From Actinoplanes subtropicus (lineage in GTDB: Bacteria; Actinomycetota; Actinomycetes; Mycobacteriales; Micromonosporaceae), in NCBI RefSeq assembly GCF_000721705.1, contig NZ_JOJL01000007.1, forward strand, positions 248,001 through 312,000: a stretch of 64,000 nucleotides of DNA, given 5' to 3'. Below are positions 18,185 to 29,485 of this stretch, one piece after another. The first letter of the stretch is position 1. Each line of letters starts with the position of its first letter. A program made the translations under genes and the position numbers. The notes below the pieces were generated by a model. The model was not told the origin of the DNA, ran no database searches, and saw only the letters and a list, made by a program, of their open reading frames with translations.

Positions 18185-18381
18185 GCGACCTCCACAATGG
18201 CGGCGATCTACCGATGGTTTTCACCATAGATCCGCATTGTCCGTTGGCCGCGAAACAGCTTCGGCGTTATCAAATCGGCATAACCCTCCAAACGCTCATT
18301 TTCCGTAAATTACCCCATACGGGTGACCCCGCGCCGGCGATGCATCACGCGCCGGCCTCCGACGACCGTCGGGCGCGCCGC

Positions 18382-21819
<3,438 letters not shown>

Positions 21820-21827
<8 letters not shown>

Positions 21828-22926
21828 GAGCCACCGCCCGCTCGGTTGCCGAGAGAACACCGGCCGTGATCGTGGCCGAGCCGAGAACCACGTCGCCGCC
21901 CTCGGCGTCGCGGCGGTACGCCACGATGGCCTGCCCGGCCGCCACGCCGCGAGCCGGCGAGTGCAGCCGGGCCGTGAGCGTGTCGCCCGCCACCGAAACG
22001 GACGCCGGCACCACCTCGCCGTGCGCCCGCAGCTGCACGTCACACGTGACCGGCGCGGGCGAACCGTGCCAGATCACCCGGTTCGCGGTGATCTCGTCGA
22101 CGGACAATGCCTCGCGCGGGCCGACGGTCACCGTGTTCGTCACCGGGGTGATCGACAGCACGTAACGGGGCTTCCCATCCGGGGCGGGGACCCGCAGGTC
22201 GAGACCCTTGCGCTGGCCGACGGTGTACGCATACGCCCCGCTGTGGGTGCCGATCTTCTCGCCCGTACGGGAATCGACGACGTCGCCGGGGGTCGCGCCC
22301 AGCCGCCGCTCGAGGAAGCCGCGGGTGTCGCCGTCGGCGATGAAGCAGATGTCGTGCGAGTCGGGCTTGTCGGCGACCGCCAGGCCCCGCTCGGCCGCCT
22401 CGGCCCGCACCTGCGCCTTCGTCGACTCGCCGAGCGGGAAGACCGCCCGGTCGAGCTGGGCGCGGTTCAGCACGGCCAGCACGTACGACTGGTCCTTGCC
22501 CTCGTCGACGCTGCGGCGCAGCAGGCCGTCCGCGCCGAGGCGGGCATGGTGGCCGGTGACCACCGCGTCGAAGCCGAGCGCCACCGCCCGGTCGAGCACC
22601 GCCGCGAACTTGATCTTCTCGTTGCAGCGCAAGCAGGGATTGGGCGTACGGCCGGCCGCGTACTCGGCGACGAAGTCGTCGACGACGCTCTCGTGGAACT
22701 GGTCGGCCATGTCCCAGACGTAGAACGGGATACCGATCACGTCGGCGGCACGCCGGGCGTCCCGCGAGTCTTCCAGCGTGCAGCAACCCCGCGCGCCCGT
22801 CCGATAGGTCTGGGGGTTGCGCGCCAGCGCCAGATGCACCCCGGTGACGTCATGCCCGGCGTCGTGGGCGCGCGCGGCGGCAACGGCGGAATCGACCCCG
22901 CCCGACATGGCCGCAAGAACTCGCAT
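21820..22926 (-). CDS. mnmA: tRNA-uridine 2-sulfurtransferase MnmA
   Basis: MnmA makes 2-thiouridine at the wobble position of Lys, Glu and Gln tRNAs. The 368-residue protein has the PP-loop [11 protein letters not shown] at its N-terminus. The catalytic cysteines lie in NPCLRCN and [10 protein letters not shown], followed by the RKGLDL block and C-terminal beta barrel. The sulfur donor is probably the cysteine desulfurase encoded just upstream on the same strand, 20 bases away. The gene is co-transcribed with that enzyme and overlaps the downstream MetE-like gene. Confidence 0.96.
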
Positions 22927-22946
22927 GCGGCCAAGCCTATCCGGCG

Positions 22947-24125
22947 CTACTGACGGGGCGTCTTCCAGGCAGTCGCACGCTTGGCCCGCTCGACGGCGCC
23001 GGGGAGCGCGGCCAGAAGGGCGTCCACGTCCTCGATGGTGCTGGTGTGGCCGAGGGTGAAGCGCAGCGACGAGCGGGCCCGGTCGTCGTCGGCGCCCATC
23101 GCGATCAGCACGTGGCTGGGCTGGGCCACGCCCGCCGAGCAGGCCGACCCGGTCGAGCAGGCGATCCCCTGCGCGTCCAGCAGGAGCAGCAACGCGTCGC
23201 CCTCGCAGCCGGGGAAGCTGAAATGCGCGTTGCCGGGCAGCCGGTCCGCCGCGGCGCCGTTGTACACCGCGTCCGGCACCGCCCGGCGTACCCGGGAAAT
23301 CAGCTCGTCGCGCAGGGCGCCGACCCGGACCGCGTACTCCTGCTGGGTTTTCACCGACGTCTCGACGGCGACCGCGAAGGCGGCCACCCCGGCCGTGTCC
23401 AGCGTCCCGGAGCGGACGTCCCGCTCCTGGCCGCCGCCGTGCAGCAGCGGGGTGCAGGCGACGTCGCGGCCCAGCAGCAGCGCGCCCACCCCGACCGGGC
23501 CGCCGACCTTGTGCCCGGTCACCGTCATGGCGGCGGCGCCGCTGGCGGCGAAATCGACCGGGATCTGGCCGACCGCCTGCACGGCGTCGGTGTGGAACGG
23601 GACGCCGGACTCGGCGGCCAGCCGGGCCAGGTCGTGGACGGGCTGGACGGTGCCCACCTCGTTGTTCGCCCACTGGACGCTGACCACCGCGATCTCGTCG
23701 CGATAGCGGGCCAGCCGGTCGGCCAGCCGGTCGGGGTCGACCCGGCCGTCCGCGTCCACCGGGAGCAGGTCGACCGTCGCGCCCTCGTGCGTGCCCAGCC
23801 AATCCACCGCGTCCAGCACCGCGTGGTGCTCGACCGCCGAGGCGATCACCCGGGTGCGGTTGAGCGAGAGCGAGCGCCGCGCCCAGAAGATGCCCTTGGT
23901 GGCTAGATTGTCGCTTTCAGTGCCACCCGAGGTGAAGACCACCTCGGAGGGGCGGGCGTTGAGCGCGGCGGCGATGCGTTCCCGGGACTCCTCGACCAGG
24001 CGGCGGGCGCCGCGGCCGGCGGCGTGCAGCGACGACGGATTGCCGACGTCACGGGCGGCGGCGACGTAGGCGTCGAGCGCTTCCGCGAGCATCGGCGTGG
24101 TCGCCGCGTGATCCAGGTAGGCCAT
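22947..24125 (-). CDS. Cysteine desulfurase (IscS/NifS class)
   Basis: The 392-residue PLP enzyme releases sulfur from cysteine as an enzyme-bound persulfide. It shows YLDHAATTP, the TSGGTESDN block, the PLP lysine in [10 protein letters not shown] and the catalytic cysteine in GSACSAG near 320. The neighbouring mnmA suggests a main role in tRNA thiolation; Fe-S assembly is also possible. The start ATG follows the short gap after etfA, which carries a strong terminator, so the desulfurase probably has its own promoter. Confidence 0.95.
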   Translation of the reverse strand: MAYLDHAATTPMLAEALDAYVAAARDVGNPSSLHAAGRGARRLVEESRERIAAALNARPSEVVFTSGGTESDNLATKGIFWARRSLSLNRTRVIASAVEHHAVLDAVDWLGTHEGATVDLLPVDADGRVDPDRLADRLARYRDEIAVVSVQWANNEVGTVQPVHDLARLAAESGVPFHTDAVQAVGQIPVDFAASGAAAMTVTGHKVGGPVGVGALLLGRDVACTPLLHGGGQERDVRSGTLDTAGVAAFAVAVETSVKTQQEYAVRVGALRDELISRVRRAVPDAVYNGAAADRLPGNAHFSFPGCEGDALLLLLDAQGIACSTGSACSAGVAQPSHVLIAMGADDDRARSSLRFTLGHTSTIEDVDALLAALPGAVERAKRATAWKTPRQ

Positions 24126-24172
24126 CAGTCGACAAGCTTATGCCCTCCGGATGCGAACGCCTCTCGGCGCTC

Positions 24173-24196
24173 GGGTGGTCTCCCGGGAGACCACCC
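24173..24196 (-). terminator. Strong palindromic terminator after etfBA
   Basis: GGGTGGTCTCCC and GGGAGACCACCC form a perfect 24-base palindrome 10 bases after the etfA stop; imperfect pairing extends it further. Confidence 0.75.
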
Positions 24197-24206
24197 AAGC
24201 CCGCGA

Positions 24207-25139
24207 TCACTTGCGCTTGCGGATCTCCTCGGCGGCCTGCGGTACGACCTTGAACAGGTCGCCGACCACGCCGTAGTCGGCGAGCTCGAAGATCGGGGCC
24301 TCGGGGTCCTTGTTGACCGCGACGATCGTCTTCGAGGTCTGCATGCCGGCCCGGTGCTGGATCGCGCCGGAGATGCCCAGCGCCACGTACAGCTGCGGGG
24401 AGACGGTCTTGCCGGTCTGGCCCACCTGGAACTGGTGCGGGTAGAAGCCGGAGTCGACCGCCGCGCGGGACGCGCCGACCGCGCCGCCGAGCAGGTCGGC
24501 CAGCTCCTCGACCAGCTTGAAGTTGTCCGCGCTGGCGACACCGCGACCACCGGAGACGACCACGGACGCCTCGGTGAGCTCGGGGCGGGAGCCCTTCTTC
24601 TCGGCGACCCGCTCGACCACCTTGGCCAGCTTGTCGGCCTCCGACACCGCGACGGCGAGCTGCTCGACCGCACCCGCCGCGGGCGCGGTCGAGGGGGTGA
24701 CCGAGTTGGGGCGGATGGTCACGATCGGCAGACCGCGGGTGACCTTGGACTTGACCGTCGCCGACCCGGCGAAGATCGCCTGGGTGGCGGTGCCGTCGGC
24801 GTCGACCGCGACCGCGTCGGTGAGCAGGCCGTTGTCCAGCTTGACCGCGAGCCGGCCGGCGATCTCCTTGCCCTCCTGGGTGGAGGCCAGCAGCACGGCG
24901 GCGGGCTGCTTCTCCCGCACCAGCGAGGCGAGCACCGTGGCCTTCGGAGCCACCAGGTAACCCTCGACGTCATCGCCCGACGCGACGTAGACCTTCTCGG
25001 CGCCGTACTCGGCGAGCTTTGCCGCGTCGGCCTCGCCGAAGACCACCGCGCTGGGCGAGCCGAGCCCGCGGGCGATGGTCAGCAGCTCCAGCGTGACCTT
25101 CTTGACCCCGGCCTCGACAACCACCAATACCTCAGCCAT
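24207..25139 (-). CDS. etfA: Electron transfer flavoprotein alpha subunit
   Basis: EtfA binds FAD and passes electrons from acyl-CoA dehydrogenases to the respiratory chain through an ETF dehydrogenase. The 310-residue protein ends with the diagnostic FAD region: [36 protein letters not shown], and [12 protein letters not shown]. The ATG at 25139 gives [14 protein letters not shown]. It lies 16 bases after etfB on the same strand. Confidence 0.96.
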   Translation of the reverse strand: MAEVLVVVEAGVKKVTLELLTIARGLGSPSAVVFGEADAAKLAEYGAEKVYVASGDDVEGYLVAPKATVLASLVREKQPAAVLLASTQEGKEIAGRLAVKLDNGLLTDAVAVDADGTATQAIFAGSATVKSKVTRGLPIVTIRPNSVTPSTAPAAGAVEQLAVAVSEADKLAKVVERVAEKKGSRPELTEASVVVSGGRGVASADNFKLVEELADLLGGAVGASRAAVDSGFYPHQFQVGQTGKTVSPQLYVALGISGAIQHRAGMQTSKTIVAVNKDPEAPIFELADYGVVGDLFKVVPQAAEEIRKRK

Positions 25140-25155
25140 GGTTTCTCCTCCCCGC

Positions 25156-25935
25156 TCAGACGAACTTCTCGGTGGCGAGGTACGCGACCAGCTGCGTGCC
25201 GCCGTCGCCCTCATCGGTGACCTTCTGCCCGGCGGTACGCTCCGGCCGGGCCGCGAACTCGAGCACCTGGCTGGTCGAGCCGGCCGTGCCGACCTCGCCC
25301 GCCGCTACGCCGAGGTCGGCCAGCGCGAGGGTCTGCACCGGCTTCTTCTTGGCGGCCATGATGCCCTTGAAGGACGGGTACCGCGGCTCGTTGATGGTGT
25401 CCCAGACGCTGACGATCGCCGGCGTGGCGGCGGTGACCACCTCGTAGCCCTCGTCGGTCTGCCGCTCGGCGGTCAGCTGGTTGCCGTCGACGGTCAGCTT
25501 GCGGGCGCCGGTCAGCGCGGCGATCCCCAGCCGCTCGGCCAGCATGTGCGGCATCACCTGCACCCGGCCGTCGGTCGATTCCGAGCCGCAGAGCACCAGG
25601 TCCGCGTTCAGCGTGCCGAGCGCGACCGCGAGGACCTTGGACGTGGTCACCGCGCAGGAGCCGTGCAGCGCGTCGTCCTGCACGTGGACGGCCTTGTCGG
25701 GGCCCATGGAGAGCGCCTTGCGGATGGCCTCGGTGGCGGACGCCGGACCCATGGTCAGGATCGTCACCTCGCCGCCGTGCGCCTCCTTGATCTTCAACGC
25801 CTCCTCGATGGCGTACTCGTCCATCTCGTTGATGACGTTGCTCGCCGAAGCCCGCTCAACGGTGAAATCGCTCGCGTTCAAGTCACGCGACGCACCGGAG
25901 TCGGGTACCTGCTTCACCAAAACGACGATGTTCAT
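25156..25935 (-). CDS. etfB: Electron transfer flavoprotein beta subunit
   Basis: The 259-residue partner of EtfA binds AMP and contacts the electron donors. It has MNIVVLVKQVPDSGASRDLN at the N-terminus, the INEMDEYAIEEALKI block and ILTMGPASATEAIRKALSMG. First gene of the etfBA operon. A partly palindromic element at 25994-26010 lies upstream in its promoter region. Confidence 0.96.
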   Translation of the reverse strand: MNIVVLVKQVPDSGASRDLNASDFTVERASASNVINEMDEYAIEEALKIKEAHGGEVTILTMGPASATEAIRKALSMGPDKAVHVQDDALHGSCAVTTSKVLAVALGTLNADLVLCGSESTDGRVQVMPHMLAERLGIAALTGARKLTVDGNQLTAERQTDEGYEVVTAATPAIVSVWDTINEPRYPSFKGIMAAKKKPVQTLALADLGVAAGEVGTAGSTSQVLEFAARPERTAGQKVTDEGDGGTQLVAYLATEKFV

Positions 25936-25993
25936 CGCGCTACTACGACCCTCCTGTTATGAACGCACCGTTGCGGTCGGACCGCCACCCCGA

Positions 25994-26010
25994 GGTTACC
26001 CGCCAGTAGC
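25994..26010 (-). promoter_or_regulatory. Candidate regulator site upstream of etfBA
   Basis: GGTTACCCGCCAGTAGC contains GTTAC...GTAGC, an imperfect palindrome in the etfBA promoter region. A nearly identical sequence, 18 of 19 bases counting two flanking ones, recurs at 34637-34653. A TetR-type operator is possible but unproven. Confidence 0.35.
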
Positions 26011-26073
26011 TTACGCGTGAGAGCCACCCACAGTGACACACCTCACCATGATGGGCTGAGGAGGTGTCGCGAT

Positions 26074-26280
26074 ATGTCCGGCCAAATCGCTCCACTACTC
26101 GGCGGGTTCAAGCCGCCCGACACCCATACAACACCACGCTCGTCGACGCTCGCGCCCGAGTCCCACGGCCGGACCGGTCCGGAGTCGCCGTGGTGCCGTT
26201 GCGGCCAGCTGCGCGAGCACTGCGTCAGTGACGAAGTCCGCACGCTCTGGGGAAGCCTTCTTGACCCTCGCGGTCGATAA
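26074..26280 (+). CDS. Small Cys-containing hypothetical protein
   Basis: The 68-residue frame starts MSGQIAPLLGGFKPP and contains a CxC...C group in SPWCRCGQLREHC. AGGAGG lies about 9 bases upstream of the ATG. It has no family I recognise and no membrane segment. It could be a real small protein, perhaps metal-binding, or a chance frame in the etfB/DUF202 gap. Confidence 0.35.
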   Translation: MSGQIAPLLGGFKPPDTHTTPRSSTLAPESHGRTGPESPWCRCGQLREHCVSDEVRTLWGSLLDPRGR

Positions 26281-26287
26281 TCAACCG

Positions 26288-26674
26288 GTGTTCGGCGCCC
26301 TGCGGCAGTGGTTCGACCCGGAAGACCAACCAACCGTCGGCCGTACGCCCGATTACCGCTTCTCGCTGGCCAATGAGCGCACCTTCCTCGCCTGGATCCG
26401 CACCGGTCTCGCGCTGATCGCCGGCGGGCTGGCCTGCGCGCAGTTCCTGCCCCCGCTCTCGGTCGCGCACCTGCGCGAGGTCATCGCGATCGCCCTGCTG
26501 CTGCTCGGCGCGCTGGTCGCGCTGCGCGCCGTCGACCACTGGGCACGCACCGAGCGGGCCATGCGGCTGGGCCAGGAACTGCCCGGCTCGAAGTTCCCGG
26601 CGATCCTGGCGATGGTGGTGGCGGCCGGCGCGCTGCTGCTGGCGGCCGCCGTCATCATCAAGGCCGTCCAGTGA
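26288..26674 (+). CDS. YidH/DUF202 family membrane protein
   Basis: The 128-residue protein has the DUF202 signature YRFSLANERTFLAWIRTGLALIAGG followed by three membrane segments. The family has no known function. I chose the GTG at 26288; the reading frame upstream overlaps the small ORF and lacks conservation. The stop overlaps the start of a second DUF202 gene (GTGA), so the pair probably forms a complex. Confidence 0.85.
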   Translation: MFGALRQWFDPEDQPTVGRTPDYRFSLANERTFLAWIRTGLALIAGGLACAQFLPPLSVAHLREVIAIALLLLGALVALRAVDHWARTERAMRLGQELPGSKFPAILAMVVAAGALLLAAAVIIKAVQ

Positions 26675-26979
26675 CGCCGACCCCAGATCCCGGAGCGGCC
26701 GCCGAGCGGACCCGGCTGGCCTGGCGGCGGACCGGCCTGTCGGCGACCGCGGTCGGCCTGCTCGCCGCCCGACCGGCGTTCCGGCCCGGGGCCGGCGTGC
26801 TCGCCTGGCTCATCGCCGCGCTGGCGATGGCCGGCTGGGTCGCCATGATCGCCCTCGCCTACCGCCGCTCCCACGGCCTGCGCAGCGCCCCGCCGCGGCC
26901 GGGCCGCCGACTGATTCCGGTCTACGCACTGCTCGCGGCGGGCCTTGCGGTCCTCGGCGGGCTGGTTGTCATGCTCTGA
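26671..26979 (+). CDS. Second DUF202 family membrane protein
   Basis: The 102-residue protein keeps the family motif as ERTRLAWRRTGLSATAVGLL, followed by hydrophobic segments. Its GTG overlaps the previous stop. Paired short DUF202 proteins are common in actinobacteria; function unknown. Confidence 0.8.
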   Translation: MTPTPDPGAAAERTRLAWRRTGLSATAVGLLAARPAFRPGAGVLAWLIAALAMAGWVAMIALAYRRSHGLRSAPPRPGRRLIPVYALLAAGLAVLGGLVVML

Positions 26980-27017
26980 TCGGTGCCGCGGCGCCCGGGC
27001 CGAGTCATCATTGCCGT

Positions 27018-27368
27018 ATGGTCCGGTTGTTCATCTTCCTGGCTGCCGTGCAGCTGGTCCTCTTTGTGCTGGCGTTGATCAGCGTGTTGTCCGCCGAGCG
27101 CGTCCGCAACCTGCCGCGGGCCGTCTGGGTGCTGCTGATAGTCCTGGTCCCGCTGCTCGGGCCGATCTCCTACTTCCTCTGGGGCCGGCCGGTCCCGCCG
27201 CCGCACGAGGGCATGCCGATCCGCCGCGGCCGGACGCGCCCGTCCTCACCGGACGACGACGCCGACTTCCTGCGCTCGATGAACACCGAGCAGTCCCGTC
27301 GCGACCGCGAGATGCTCGCCCAGTGGGAGAAGGAGTTCAACAACAAGAACAACCACGACGACGACTGA
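27018..27368 (+). CDS. PLD nuclease N-terminal-like small membrane protein
   Basis: The 116-residue protein has two membrane helices separated by RNLPRAVWVLLIVLVPLLGP, the PLDc_N signature WGRP, and a charged cytoplasmic tail ending NNKNNHDDD. It lacks the catalytic HKD motifs, so it is not itself a nuclease. It is likely a membrane accessory protein of unknown role. Confidence 0.8.
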   Translation: MVRLFIFLAAVQLVLFVLALISVLSAERVRNLPRAVWVLLIVLVPLLGPISYFLWGRPVPPPHEGMPIRRGRTRPSSPDDDADFLRSMNTEQSRRDREMLAQWEKEFNNKNNHDDD

Positions 27369-27385
27369 GTCTGCTGGCTGAGCTG

Positions 27386-27502
27386 GCTGGCGTCGCCAGC
27401 TGTGCTTGCTGGCGTCGCCTCCGGCGCCGCGGGCTGGGCTGGCTGGCGTCGCCTTCGGCGCCGCGGGCTGAGCTGGCTGGCGTCGCCTCCGGCGCCGCGG
27501 GC
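27386..27502. repeat. 34-bp tandem repeat
   Basis: Three units with a 34-base period begin at 27408, 27442 and 27476, each starting GCTGGCGTCGCC. A partial unit begins at 27386. It lies between the PLDc_N gene and the IS110-type element. There are no spacers, so it is not a CRISPR. Confidence 0.85.
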
Positions 27503-27990
27503 GATCGCCCCTTACCTGCTTCGGCGGTCGATAACAAGTGATTGTTTGACCGGTTCGGGGGTGGTTGTTCCGGGATTTGGGCAGTGTCTGAGTGCCTGCC
27601 CGAGGCCCCGGGTTGGGGCCGCTGGCCGGGGTGTTGACTGGTCGGCGTTGAGTGGTCGGGTGGTTGTTCTCCTTGGGGGGTTGCCGGGGGAGCGATCACT
27701 TGGTGTCGTGTGGGTCGTGGACTGGGGCAGCCAGCCTTACCTAGGCCCGCGGGCTGTGGGTTCTTGGCCCGGCGACAAGATGATGGATTGGGTGTCCCCC
27801 CGCCCGGCGGGGGGATGCGGCCGCTCAGTCTTTGGAGGCCCTGGCCGGGTGGCTGTTCCGGATAGCGGGGTGTGCCTGTGGCCGGTGACAGGGGCGTTTC
27901 GGGAGCTGGCCGCGTGGTGTCCCCATCGGGATGGTGGCCCCGAGGTCCATGCCGCACGGCATCGAGCAGTGATCACTGATGGTTGGGGGG
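27503..27990. other. Noncoding 3' flank of the IS110-type transposase
   Basis: No convincing gene in 488 bases. The part near the transposase probably belongs to the mobile element and could encode its guide (bridge) RNA. It contains a GC hairpin at 27796-27814. The exact element end is not determinable from this sequence alone. Confidence 0.5.
27796..27814 (-). other. GC hairpin in IS flank
   Basis: CCCCCCGCC and GGCGGGGGG can pair around a minimal loop, about 180 bases past the transposase stop. It may be a terminator or part of an element-encoded RNA. Confidence 0.4.
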
Positions 27991-29028
27991 TCAGGCCGTG
28001 GTGAACGCGGCGTCGCCGAGGTCGGCGAGGATGTGGTGGGCTTGCCGGACGAGTTTGCGGGCTTCGGAGATCGCGGCGCGTTTGCCGTTGACGCGGTCGG
28101 CGACCTGGGCGTAGTAGGCGTGGTCGGGGGCGCTGTTACGGGCGTGGGTTTTGCCGGCTTCGTAGACGCACCAGCGCAGCACGGGTGGGCCTTGCCGGGA
28201 CAGGTGTCCGGGGGTGCGTTTGCCGTCGGAGGAGTAGACGGTGACATCGAGGCCGGTGAACCGGACGGCCTGCCGGGATGAGGTGAACCGGCCGGCGCCG
28301 CCGAGCCAGCAGCATAGGGCGAGCGCGGTGATCGGCCCGACCCCGTAGAGCGGGTCGGTGAGCACCCTGGCCCCGTGCAGGTGCCGGGCGATGCTCACCA
28401 GCCGGCGGCGCAGATCCTCGAGGTGGGTTTCCAGGGTGTCCAGCATCGCCAGGGCGACGGTGATCTGCACCTGCGCGGCCGGGGACAGCTCGGCCTCGGT
28501 GATGCGGCGCAGCCGGGCGCGGCCGTCGGCGGTGTCGATACCACCGGTGCCCAGCGCCGCGGTGCCGTGGTGGAAGCAGGTTGCGTGGATGCGCTGGACC
28601 CAGGCGGTGTGCTCACGGCGCAGGTCGTGGTAGCACTCCAGCAAGGCCCGATGTTCCAGTACCGCGACCGGGGGAATCCAGCATTGCGGGACGCGGCCGT
28701 CGCAGGCCAGTTCCCGCAGCAGCCGGGCGTCGGCACGATCGGTCTTGGCCCGCCGCTTCGGGCCTCGGGCGGCCGCGGTGTCGGCCGGTTCGGCCAGCTG
28801 CGCGGTGATCCCGGCGCGTTGCAGCGTGTGCACCACGTAGCGCCAGCCGGTGCAGGCCTCCACCGCGAAGGTCACGTCGGTGCGCCCGTCGAAACGCTGC
28901 AACCAGCCGGCCAAGTGGTTCCGGTCGGCGGGTGACACCTGGCCCCGGCGTAGTTCTCCGGTATCGGTGTCGAGGTAGTCGAAGGTCAGTTGCTTCCGGT
29001 GAATGTCCAGGCCGCCTACGATTGACAT
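27991..29028 (-). CDS. IS110-family transposase
   Basis: The 345-residue recombinase has the RuvC-like DEDD residues: GLDIHRK, VEACTGW, and KTDRADARLL. The C-terminal Transposase_20 region contains LYGVGPITALALCCWLGGAG, with the family serine probably in FTSSRQAVRFTGL. GGAGGT lies upstream of the ATG at 29028. The gene appears intact, so the element may still be active. IS110 enzymes cut and rejoin DNA with a guide RNA made by the element. Confidence 0.93.
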   Translation of the reverse strand: MSIVGGLDIHRKQLTFDYLDTDTGELRRGQVSPADRNHLAGWLQRFDGRTDVTFAVEACTGWRYVVHTLQRAGITAQLAEPADTAAARGPKRRAKTDRADARLLRELACDGRVPQCWIPPVAVLEHRALLECYHDLRREHTAWVQRIHATCFHHGTAALGTGGIDTADGRARLRRITEAELSPAAQVQITVALAMLDTLETHLEDLRRRLVSIARHLHGARVLTDPLYGVGPITALALCCWLGGAGRFTSSRQAVRFTGLDVTVYSSDGKRTPGHLSRQGPPVLRWCVYEAGKTHARNSAPDHAYYAQVADRVNGKRAAISEARKLVRQAHHILADLGDAAFTTA

Positions 29029-29475
29029 CGGGACCTCCTCAGGCTCCGTGACCACATCGATGTCGAACGCACCACCCCGGCAACCGCTGCGATTGCCGTG
29101 ATGCGTCTGAGCTGAGGAGGTTCCGCGCGTCCCCTGGCTGTCAACCGGAGTCACCCGCCCGTGAACGAGTGAACCGCACGGCCCTCAGCTCATCCGACCC
29201 TGCCGAGCCGGATGCATGTCATCTTTGGGGCTGATGAGGAGAGGCCGGTTTTCGGTACCGCAAACCCCGCGGTGCCGAAAACCGGCCTCTCCTCATCAGC
29301 GGGGCGATCGCGGGCCGTTCCTGGGCTAGGCGAGGGCCGTTCCCGCATACGGGGCACCCCGGGAGGCCTGGGGGTGAGGGGTGCCGCCGGCCGTGGAAGC
29401 GCTGGGCTGGCGAGGGCCGTTTCCGGATACGGGGCGCCTGGGTGTAGGGGTGCTGCCGGCCGTGGAAGCGCTGGG
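29029..29475. other. Repeat-rich gap between IS110-type transposase and TPP enzyme
   Basis: No gene seen. It holds an inverted pair (29032-29046 with 29109-29123, GAGCTGAGGAGG-type), a 71-base hairpin (29230-29300) and imperfect tandem repeats (29322-29485). Confidence 0.6.
29230..29300. terminator. Long 32-bp-arm hairpin
   Basis: Two 32-base arms (29230-29261 and 29269-29300) pair with a single G-T wobble around the loop AAACCCC. It lies about 175 bases after the TPP enzyme stop. It could end that transcript, but it is far longer than a usual terminator and may be a mobile palindrome. Confidence 0.6.
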
Positions 29476-29485
29476 CTAGGCGAGG
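29322..29485. repeat. Imperfect tandem repeat reaching the TPP enzyme stop codon
   Basis: Units begin TGGGCT(A)GGCGAGG at 29322, 29403 and 29472, with spacings of 81 and 69 bases. The third copy contains the last codons and stop of the TPP enzyme gene, so the gene end seems to have been copied outward. Confidence 0.65.

Larger units (their letters stand above)
27540..29220 (-). mobile_element. IS110-family insertion sequence (ends approximate)
   Basis: A single DEDD transposase with long noncoding flanks and no obvious terminal inverted repeats or target duplication is the IS110 pattern. Left and right ends are estimated from the neighbouring tandem repeat and hairpin and need comparison with another copy. 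Confidence 0.6.

Noticed and set aside
27386..27502. Repeats considered as a CRISPR array
   Set aside because: The units are contiguous at 34 bases with no spacers and no cas genes nearby.
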